A stretch of DNA of 37,090 nt from Pyrinomonadaceae bacterium (lineage in GTDB: Bacteria; Acidobacteriota; Blastocatellia; Pyrinomonadales; Pyrinomonadaceae): NCBI GenBank assembly GCA_026785925.1, contig JAJAZE010000260.1:1-37090 (forward strand). The letters run 5' to 3'. The position numbers and the translations under genes are program-made. Shown here one piece after another: positions 1 to 5,644 of this stretch (position 1 is its first letter; every line of letters starts with the position of its first letter). Below the pieces are notes generated by a model. It ran no database searches. It was not told where the DNA came from and worked only from the letters and a program-made list of their open reading frames with translations.

Positions 1-326
1 CTGAATTTATTGACAGTTTGCATAATTACGGATTTAGATTTGTAAAAGATGAAAAATGCCGGATGACAGAATTGATTTCATTCAAATCAGACAAAACGAT
101 TACATCGAAAAATCTGGTAAGTTACAACGATATTCAAAACACCGTCGAACAAACAGTCTATTCGCCAAAAGGTGAAGTAGTAGGAAAGAAAAAGTCCGAG
201 TTTGAATTCGACGTAAAAGGAAACTGGATCAAAGAGACGAAATATGAGCCGACTGAAGTTGAAGGAAAATTAGTTTACCAACCAGTAAAAACTACCAATC
301 GTAAAGTTGTATATTTCGATAAATAA
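1..326 (+). CDS. Hypothetical protein, C-terminal part (5' end outside window)
   Basis: The reading frame is open from base 3 without an in-frame start before position 18 (a TTG), so this is almost certainly the 3' end of a longer gene. The visible part is about 108 residues, polar and lysine-rich. It holds a stretch around FEFDVKGNWIKETKYEP that resembles the YD/RHS-like beta-strand units found in secreted proteins of this kind of bacterium (family resemblance only). It stops 22 bases before the first truncated hppD leader at 349, so it was probably the native upstream neighbour of hppD before cassettes were inserted. No function is assigned. Confidence 0.6.
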   Translation, partial: EFIDSLHNYGFRFVKDEKCRMTELISFKSDKTITSKNLVSYNDIQNTVEQTVYSPKGEVVGKKKSEFEFDVKGNWIKETKYEPTEVEGKLVYQPVKTTNRKVVYFDK

Positions 327-348
327 CAAATTTTATAAAGAGGCAATA

Positions 349-381
349 ATGACAAAAGAAAAAATCCTTTAGGCTTGAATA
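349..381 (+). repeat. Decayed copy of the hppD 5' end (copy 1)
   Basis: Starting at an ATG preceded by AGAGGCAATA, these bases align with the first 11 codons of hppD (2007 onward) with a few substitutions and one lost A in the A run. The lost base puts a TAG after seven codons, giving a tiny ORF at 349-372. The upstream AGAGGCAAT is also found in front of copy 2 (1226), so the ribosome binding site was copied with it. It marks the left edge of the first inserted cassette (397-1204). Confidence 0.75.
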
Positions 382-396
382 AGTGAGGTGACAAAA

Positions 397-789
397 ATGA
401 CTCTGACAATAGAAATCGCACCCGAAATCGAACATCGGCTTGAAGTTGAAGCGCAGCGTAACGGAATCAGCAAAAACGATTTGGCGAAAAATGTGATCGA
501 AGAGAGATTCGCGCCCGTAGAGGAAAAGCGCAAAAACTATCTGCCCGAAGGTTTTACGCCGCGCTATATCGGCAAAGCGGAGACGCGCGATTTTTCGGGT
601 GATGACCAGTGGCTTCAGGAAAATAGCGAAAAATATCAGGGGCAATACGTCGCTCTGCACGGAAATCGTTTGATTGCGAGCGGAAACGGCTGTAAGGAAA
701 TTTCTCAAAAGGCGCGAGCCGCCGGTTTCCCCGATGCACTTTTAACTTATGTCGAGCCGTTTGACACGCCGCCGTTTGCCGGAGTTTAA
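397..789 (+). CDS. DUF5678-type protein with ribbon-helix-helix-like N-terminus
   Basis: This is a protein of 130 residues. Residues 1-40 (MTLTIEIAPEIEHRLEVEAQ and following) resemble the ribbon-helix-helix/antitoxin-like N-termini of small regulators. Residues of about 70-118 (WLQENSEKYQGQYVALHGNR and following, then an I-A-S-G-N pattern) match the DUF5678 pattern. I place the start at ATG 397, because the purine-rich GAGGTG at 385-390 is well spaced for it; GTG 388 in the same frame is the alternative. The stop lies two bases before the aspartic-protease-like gene at 792, so the two are an operon. In related bacteria DUF5678 genes often sit next to retropepsin-like genes (recalled, not checked). 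The cassette separates hppD from its old upstream neighbour. The function is unknown; an antitoxin-like role is only inferred. Confidence 0.7.
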   Translation: MTLTIEIAPEIEHRLEVEAQRNGISKNDLAKNVIEERFAPVEEKRKNYLPEGFTPRYIGKAETRDFSGDDQWLQENSEKYQGQYVALHGNRLIASGNGCKEISQKARAAGFPDALLTYVEPFDTPPFAGV

Positions 790-791
790 AA

Positions 792-1204
792 ATGAGTTAT
801 GAGATAGAATATGCGGTCAGGCATATCTACGATTCGCGCAAAGCCGGAATTACGGTAAAAACCACTTTACGAGGAAACGGTTTGTCCGTTGTTTTTAATG
901 CGAAGATTGACACGGGCGCGGAGTTTTGTTTGTTCGCAAGAGAATTAGGCGAGCAGTTGGACATCGAAATTGAAAGCGGTTACCAAAAAATCTTTCAACT
1001 TTAGCAAGAAATTTGGCGGCTTTCGGGCATTATGTTGAACTCGAAACGCTCGGACTAAAATTTGATTCGCTGGTTTATTTCGCGCAGGATTATTCGTTAA
1101 ACAGAAATCTGCTCGGCAGACAAGGCTGGCTTCAGTTTATTAAATTCGGTTTGGACGATTACGCGAGCGAAATTTACATCAGTCCGAATCAGGAAAATTT
1201 TTAG
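792..1204 (+). pseudogene. Retropepsin-like aspartic protease, frameshifted
   Basis: The first frame (792-1004) contains a catalytic-type D-T-G at residues 40-42 (KIDTGAEFCLF) and ends at TAG 1002-1004. A second frame, one base back, continues the same protein (LSTLARNLAAFGHYVELETL) through RNLLGRQGW, a motif usual near the C-terminus of single-domain retropepsin-like proteases, and stops at 1204. The frames join cleanly if the run of six A at 985-990 has lost one A. The repaired product would be about 137 residues, normal for the family, which works as a dimer. This could be real inactivation, slippage at the A run, or an assembly error. It is paired with the DUF5678 gene two bases upstream. 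Confidence 0.75.
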
Positions 1205-1225
1205 TTTATAGATGGAGAGGCAATT

Positions 1226-1354
1226 ATGACAGAAGAAAAAAATCCATTAGGTTTGAAAAAAATACATCATCTCGAATTTTTCGTCGGCAACGCCAAACAA
1301 GCCGAGTTTTATTATCGGAAGGCGTTCGGCTTTCAGATAAATTTCAAGTTATGA
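1226..1354 (+). repeat. Truncated duplicate of the hppD 5' end (copy 2), leader ORF for the toxin
   Basis: Bases 1226-1333 match 2007-2114, the start of intact hppD, at 106 of 108 positions, and both differences are synonymous. After base 1333 homology ends abruptly. The frame runs six more codons to a TGA at 1352-1354 that overlaps the ATG of the toxin gene at 1351 (ATGA). The remnant therefore encodes 42 residues (36 of HPPD plus QINFKL), has a good ribosome binding site (GGAGAGG at 1214-1220), and would couple translation to the toxin. High identity implies a recent event, more recent than copy 1. Confidence 0.9.
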
Positions 1355-1695
1355 GCGAAAAGTTCAGAACCGTTGTTCTTTACAAAAATTATTTCAACGA
1401 TTTCTTTGCCGGGCGAAGACAAAAGGTAAAAGACAAAATCGTTTGGACACTGCGTTTGATTGAGGAATTGCCGCGAGTTCCTGAAACCTATTTGAAAAGT
1501 CTGGAAGATTCTGACGACCTTTTTGAAATTCGCATCAAACAAGGCAGCGACATTTTTCGGGTTTTCTGCTTTTTTGATGAAGGCAAATTAATAGTTTTGA
1601 TGAACGGCTTTCATAAGAAAACACAACGAACGCCGAAACAGGAAATCGAAAGAGGATTGCGAATAAAAGAGGAATATTATGCCGAAAAAAAATAG
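1351..1695 (+). CDS. RelE/HigB-type toxin (phage-derived Gp49-like family)
   Basis: The product is 114 residues, the usual size for HigB-like mRNA interferases. It shows the RelE-fold pattern: a basic helical N-terminal half, LYKNYFNDF, then [26 protein letters not shown], a core strand [20 protein letters not shown], and a basic FHKKTQRTP segment that carries the catalytic-type lysine/arginine residues of the family. It overlaps the downstream HTH gene by 17 bases, the toxin-first order typical of higBA. The start overlaps the stop of the hppD-derived leader ORF, so it is probably expressed from the tyrosine-catabolic transcript. By family knowledge it would cleave mRNA on the ribosome; activity here is inferred. 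Confidence 0.88.
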   Translation: MSEKFRTVVLYKNYFNDFFAGRRQKVKDKIVWTLRLIEELPRVPETYLKSLEDSDDLFEIRIKQGSDIFRVFCFFDEGKLIVLMNGFHKKTQRTPKQEIERGLRIKEEYYAEKK

Positions 1696-1981
1696 CACGA
1701 AAACCTTGGAAAAGTTTATTGACGAACAATATGGAAAGCGCGAAACGCCGAACAGAGAAAGTTTTGAAAAAGGTTACGAGCAGTTTAAGTTCGGCGTTCT
1801 AATTCAGGAAGCGCGGCTCGAAAAAGGTTTGACCCAGGAACAGCTTGCCGAAAAATGCGGCACGAACAAAGCGTATATTTCAAAAGTCGAGAACAATATC
1901 AAAGACGTAAGCCTTTCGACTTTACAAAAAATCATCGAAGTGGGACTTGGCGGACAGCTCGAACTTTCGATTAAACTTTAA
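1679..1981 (+). CDS. HigA-type antitoxin, XRE-family HTH protein
   Basis: The product is 100 residues. The C-terminal half is a helix-turn-helix of the XRE type, about residues 37-92: [20 protein letters not shown], then a recognition helix in [15 protein letters not shown]. The N-terminal 35 residues are charged and probably form the toxin-binding segment. Its start lies inside the toxin gene, so the two are translationally coupled. By family knowledge it neutralises the toxin and represses the pair. The intact hppD start follows 25 bases after its stop. The ribosome binding site of hppD (CAGGTGAAC) therefore lies in cassette sequence rather than in the native leader. Confidence 0.87.
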   Translation: MPKKNSTKTLEKFIDEQYGKRETPNRESFEKGYEQFKFGVLIQEARLEKGLTQEQLAEKCGTNKAYISKVENNIKDVSLSTLQKIIEVGLGGQLELSIKL

Positions 1982-2006
1982 TCAAAATTATCAACAGGTG
2001 AACATT

Positions 2007-3116
2007 ATGACGGAAGAAAAAAATCCATTAGGCTTGAAAAAAATACATCATCTCGAATTTTTCGTCGGCAACGCCAAACAAGCCGAGTTTTATTATCGGA
2101 AGGCGTTCGGCTTTACGCGGGCGGGCTATACCGGATTGGAGACTGGGAACCGCGAGACGACTTCGTATTTGATGCGGCAGAATCGTGTGAATCTCGTTTT
2201 CACGACACCGCTTTCGCCCGATCATTTCGGGAGCGAGCATATCAAAACGCACGGCGACGGCGTTTACGATATTGCGTTTCAGGTCGAAGATGCCGATCAC
2301 GCTTACAACGAAGCGATCAAACGCGGCGCGAAATCGGCGATTGAGCCGCACGATATGACCGACGAAAACGGCACTGTTCGCCGCGCCGCGATTCACACTT
2401 ACGGCGACACGATTCATTCGTTTATTTCCTACAACAACGGCAACGGACACAATTACGACGGAACTTTCTTGCCCGGATTTGCGGCGACCGATGTCAAAGG
2501 CGAAGATGTCGGCGTGGTTTTGGTTGACCATATGGTCGGCAACGTCGAACTCGGCAAGATGAATCACTGGTGCGATTTTTACCGCGATGTTCTGGGATTT
2601 TATCGCTATATCACGTTTGACGACGAAGATATTTCAACCGAATATTCCGCGCTGATGTCAATCGTGATGTCGGACGGCGGACACAATATCAAAATGCCGA
2701 TCAACGAACCGGCGGAAGGCAAGAAGAAAAGCCAGATCGAAGAATATCTCGATTATTACAAAACTCCGGGCGTTCAGCACATCGCGCTTTTGTGCAAAGA
2801 CATCGTTTCGACAGTCGAAAAATTACAGGCAAACGGCATCGAATTTCTGCGCGTTCCCGATTCCTACTACGCCGAAATCCCGGAGCGCGTCGGCGAAATT
2901 GACGAGAATATCGAAGACTTAAAACGCTTGGGAATTTTAGTTGACTGCGACGAAGAAGGCTACTTGTTACAGATTTTCACCAAACCCGTCGAAGATCGTC
3001 CGACTGTTTTCTTTGAAATTTTACAACGCAAAGGCTGCAAAGGTTTTGGGAAAGGAAATTTTAAAGCTCTGTTTGTTTCAATAGAAGAAGAACAGGCGAA
3101 ACGCGGGAATCTCTAG
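2007..3116 (+). CDS. hppD: 4-hydroxyphenylpyruvate dioxygenase
   Basis: This Fe(II) enzyme converts 4-hydroxyphenylpyruvate to homogentisate in tyrosine degradation. The product is 369 residues, a normal length, with the two vicinal-oxygen-chelate domains of the family. The metal ligands are visible as H175 (VDHMVGN), H258 (PGVQHIALL) and E337 (FFEILQRKG); the C-terminal [16 protein letters not shown] stretch is diagnostic. I take ATG 2007 as the start because the copies at 349 and 1226 begin at the equivalent codon; an in-frame extension from 1947 would lie inside higA. It forms the first step of a pair with hmgA downstream. Its 5' end has been duplicated twice upstream by inserted cassettes. 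Confidence 0.97.
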   Translation: MTEEKNPLGLKKIHHLEFFVGNAKQAEFYYRKAFGFTRAGYTGLETGNRETTSYLMRQNRVNLVFTTPLSPDHFGSEHIKTHGDGVYDIAFQVEDADHAYNEAIKRGAKSAIEPHDMTDENGTVRRAAIHTYGDTIHSFISYNNGNGHNYDGTFLPGFAATDVKGEDVGVVLVDHMVGNVELGKMNHWCDFYRDVLGFYRYITFDDEDISTEYSALMSIVMSDGGHNIKMPINEPAEGKKKSQIEEYLDYYKTPGVQHIALLCKDIVSTVEKLQANGIEFLRVPDSYYAEIPERVGEIDENIEDLKRLGILVDCDEEGYLLQIFTKPVEDRPTVFFEILQRKGCKGFGKGNFKALFVSIEEEQAKRGNL

Positions 3117-3117
3117 A

Positions 3118-3474
3118 ATGTCTTATAAAACACTTGAAAAACATATAAGCCCTGATGGACTGTTGACGTTTTCAGTTTTGCAATATCCAGATGAAGATAA
3201 TGATATTTCACTGGGCTTTGAGAATTTCGAGTGGCACACTCACGCTGATATTTTAGCTTCTACATTAGAATTATCAGAAGAAGAAGCTATTCGGCGATTC
3301 GTTGATGATTTATTAAATAATCAACAAATTATTGTTGTGATGAAGAAAGAAAATAAAATTGTTCAAGTTTGGATCACCGAAGACCCAATTGCCGAGATAA
3401 AATATCAACAGGATGACGAAGTTTTAGAATTTCGTTATTGGAACGGACAAAAGTTAAAACTTGAAAAACGATAA
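3118..3474 (+). CDS. Hypothetical protein of 118 residues, AT-rich
   Basis: It begins one base after the hppD stop, and its stop TAA overlaps the ATG of the hmgA-like remnant at 3474. The protein is acidic and soluble, with ENFEWHTHADIL, an ELSEEEAIRRFVDDLLN helix and a C-terminal beta-rich part ending EFRYWNGQKLKLEKR. Base composition is visibly more AT-rich than hppD and hmgA, which suggests recent acquisition. I do not recognise the family. The size, acidity and accessory setting would fit an immunity- or antitoxin-like protein, but nothing in the sequence proves it. Confidence 0.65.
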   Translation: MSYKTLEKHISPDGLLTFSVLQYPDEDNDISLGFENFEWHTHADILASTLELSEEEAIRRFVDDLLNNQQIIVVMKKENKIVQVWITEDPIAEIKYQQDDEVLEFRYWNGQKLKLEKR

Positions 3475-3542
3475 TGACGACACGCGAAGAACAACTCAAA
3501 CGTCAAAGCCGCTACCAAAAGTCGAAAATTGAGTTAAAATGA
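3474..3542 (+). repeat. Decayed copy of the hmgA 5' end, leader ORF of 22 codons
   Basis: From the ATG at 3474 the sequence reads MTTREEQLKRQ and resembles the start of hmgA at 4332 ([13 protein letters not shown]). At base level GCGAAGAACAA, then TCAAA, then TCAAA are shared in register with three substitutions between them. The ORF ends in a TGA (3540-3542) overlapping the ATG of the next gene at 3539. The architecture is the same as for the hppD copy at 1226: host-gene start, ATGA junction, cassette, intact host gene. Similarity is shorter and weaker than for hppD, so this is less certain. Confidence 0.6.
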
Positions 3543-3973
3543 GTGATATGCAAACACAAACGCTCGATAAAACGACGGTAAAAATCGCGCCATATAATGA
3601 TGTTGCGGAATTGATTGACCGCGAGATTCACGCTGAGATGCTGGAAAGAATCAACTTTCTGGCGCGTGAATATGAAATTCGCAACCCGTCGGAAGTGGCG
3701 AAATTTTTGAGCGAAAATCTTTTTCTGCTCGATTTGCTGAAAGAAATTCCCGCGCAGGTTCGTAAGGTTTTCGGCGATGAGCAAAATTTGAAATTAGAGT
3801 TTTTTCTTGATCCCGAAGACCCGAATTATCACCGTCTTATTTTGGGCATTCCGACGAAAACGGAAGCCGAGAAATCTTCTTCGCTGCTCAAAGAATTTGA
3901 CGAAAATTGGTGGTTTGCCAACGAAAGAAAATCGCGCTCGAAAATTTTGATTGATCTGGAGTTTGCCGGATGA
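3539..3973 (+). CDS. Hypothetical protein, partner of the HEPN gene
   Basis: The product is 144 residues. The first two thirds look helical (DVAELIDREIHAEMLERINF and SEVAKFLSENLFLLDLLKEI), followed by a beta-strand part with KLEFFLDPEDPNYHRLILGI and a C-terminal tail rich in lysine and arginine. It shares an ATGA overlap with the leader ORF upstream (3539) and another with the HEPN gene downstream (3970), so it belongs to a strictly coupled two-gene unit. I do not recognise a named domain; it is not a visible minimal nucleotidyltransferase (no GSxxxG motif). By position it could be the antitoxin or partner of the HEPN protein. Confidence 0.7.
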   Translation: MSDMQTQTLDKTTVKIAPYNDVAELIDREIHAEMLERINFLAREYEIRNPSEVAKFLSENLFLLDLLKEIPAQVRKVFGDEQNLKLEFFLDPEDPNYHRLILGIPTKTEAEKSSSLLKEFDENWWFANERKSRSKILIDLEFAG

Positions 3974-4335
3974 TTTTCGACTGGAACAAGTTTCGTGAGT
4001 TGGCGGAAAATTTACGGCAAAGCGAAGAAGAATCGGCAAAACGCACGGCAATCAGCCGAATTTATTACGCGGTCTATCATCGCGCCAAAAAATATTTGGA
4101 AAGCGAAGGCTTTCAGTTTCGGCAGTTTGAAAGCTCGCACCGGCAAATTTGGGACGAATTCAAAGAAAAAGGCAGAACCTTTGCGGCAATCGGAAATACG
4201 GGCGACAGACTTCGCGCAAATCGTGTCAAAGCCGATTATATCGCGGAAACCGAAGACATCAATTTTCTCGTTAAAAGGTCTTTTGAATTAGCCGAAAACG
4301 CCTTTGCGTATTTTCAACAAATCGAAAAACAATGA
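3970..4335 (+). CDS. HEPN-domain protein, UPF0332-like
   Basis: The product is 121 residues and mostly helical. The segment [18 protein letters not shown] is the characteristic helix of UPF0332/HEPN proteins. It is followed by a long helix with many charged residues ([20 protein letters not shown]) and a final aromatic helix. Many HEPN proteins are RNases or partners of nucleotidyltransferases in toxin-antitoxin systems; the R-x4-6-H ribonuclease motif is not clearly present here. The start overlaps its partner and the stop overlaps the hmgA start (ATGA at 4332-4335). The cassette is therefore fused into the catabolic operon without any spacer. Confidence 0.8.
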   Translation: MIFDWNKFRELAENLRQSEEESAKRTAISRIYYAVYHRAKKYLESEGFQFRQFESSHRQIWDEFKEKGRTFAAIGNTGDRLRANRVKADYIAETEDINFLVKRSFELAENAFAYFQQIEKQ

Positions 4336-5636
4336 CACCGACGACCAGCGAAGAACAATTCAAATATCAAACGGGTTTCGGCAACGAATTTGCGACCGAA
4401 GCAGTCGAGGGCGCGTTACCAATCGGGCGAAATTCGCCGCAGAAAGCACCGCTCGGACTTTACGCCGAACAGTTTTCGGGGACGGCTTTTACCGCGCCGC
4501 GCACGGAAAATAAACGGACTTGGACATATCGAATTCGTCCGTCGGTAACGCACAAACCGTTTGCGCGGATTGATAATCAGAGGCTCGTTTCAAAGTTTGA
4601 TGAAATTGAAACGACACCGAATCAACTGCGCTGGAATCCTTTGGCAATGCCGGAAAGAGCAACTGATTTTGTTGACGGCATCACGACGTTTGCCGGCAAC
4701 GGCGATTCGTATTCGCAAACCGGCATCGCGGTTCATATTTTCGCCTGCAACAAAAATATGACGGACAGATTTTTCTACAATGCGGACGGCGAAATGCTCG
4801 TCGTTGCGGAGAAAAATCGGCTGCGTTTTTTGACCGAACTCGGAATAATTGAAATTGGTTCGGGCGAGATTTGCGTTATTCCACGCGGTTTGAAATTTCG
4901 CGTCGAACTGCCGGACGGTGAAGCGCGTGGTTATATCTGCGAAAATTACGGACAGCAGTTTCGACTGCCCGATTTAGGTCCGATTGGCGCGAACGGTCTG
5001 GCAAATCCGCGTGATTTTGAAACGCCTGAAGCGTGGTTTGAAGATATTGAAGGCGAGTTTGAATTGACGGCGAAATTCGGCGGCAATTTGTGGACTTGTC
5101 AGATTAACCATTCGCCGCTCGATGTCGTCGCGTGGCACGGAAACTATGCGCCGTATAAATACGATTTGCGTCGGTTCAACACGATTGGCTCAATTTCGTT
5201 CGATCATCCCGACCCAAGTATTTTCACGGTTCTAACTTCTGCGTCGTCGGAAATCGGCACGGCGAACTGCGATTTCGTGATCTTCCCAGACCGCTGGCTC
5301 GTGCAGGAAAATACGTTTCGCCCGCCGTGGTTTCACCGCAACATTATGTCGGAATTTATGGGACTTTGCTTCGGGCAATACGACGCGAAGGAAGAAGGTT
5401 TCGTTCCCGGCGGCGCGTCGCTGCACAATCAAATGTCGGCGCACGGACCCGATTTGGAAGCGTTCGAGAAAGCCTCGAACGCCGATTTGAAACCGATTAA
5501 ACTCGCGGGAACGATGGCGTTTATGTTCGAGTCGCGCTACGTCATTCGCCCGACGAAATACGCGATGGAAACTTCGGAATTACAACGCGAATACTTTGAA
5601 GTCTGGCAGAAATTAAAAAAGAATTTCAAACCGTAA
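4332..5636 (+). CDS. hmgA: Homogentisate 1,2-dioxygenase
   Basis: It opens the aromatic ring of homogentisate to maleylacetoacetate, the step after HPPD. The product is 434 residues, a full-length member. It starts with the family pattern [13 protein letters not shown]. The Fe ligands fall at H335 (PPWFHRN), E341 (MSEFMG) and H371 (SAHGPD), with the same numbering as the well-known human enzyme. The start ATG overlaps the HEPN stop; translation is probably coupled to the cassette. The next gene is convergent, eight bases away, so hmgA ends this transcript. No fumarylacetoacetase or maleylacetoacetate isomerase gene follows in the window. Confidence 0.97.
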   Translation: MTPTTSEEQFKYQTGFGNEFATEAVEGALPIGRNSPQKAPLGLYAEQFSGTAFTAPRTENKRTWTYRIRPSVTHKPFARIDNQRLVSKFDEIETTPNQLRWNPLAMPERATDFVDGITTFAGNGDSYSQTGIAVHIFACNKNMTDRFFYNADGEMLVVAEKNRLRFLTELGIIEIGSGEICVIPRGLKFRVELPDGEARGYICENYGQQFRLPDLGPIGANGLANPRDFETPEAWFEDIEGEFELTAKFGGNLWTCQINHSPLDVVAWHGNYAPYKYDLRRFNTIGSISFDHPDPSIFTVLTSASSEIGTANCDFVIFPDRWLVQENTFRPPWFHRNIMSEFMGLCFGQYDAKEEGFVPGGASLHNQMSAHGPDLEAFEKASNADLKPIKLAGTMAFMFESRYVIRPTKYAMETSELQREYFEVWQKLKKNFKP

Positions 5637-5644
5637 TATCTTCG

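Noticed and set aside
985-990. Programmed -1 frameshift in the aspartic protease gene
   Set aside because: There is a six-A run but no clear X-XXY-YYZ heptamer in frame and no evident downstream stem; a lost base is simpler.
1947-2006. Longer hppD start giving 20 extra residues
   Set aside because: The extension lies within the higA gene and the duplicated copies show the start codon at 2007.
3970-4335. HEPN gene as a minimal HEPN-MNT toxin-antitoxin pair
   Set aside because: The partner gene has no visible nucleotidyltransferase motif, so the pair cannot be called MNT-HEPN from sequence alone.
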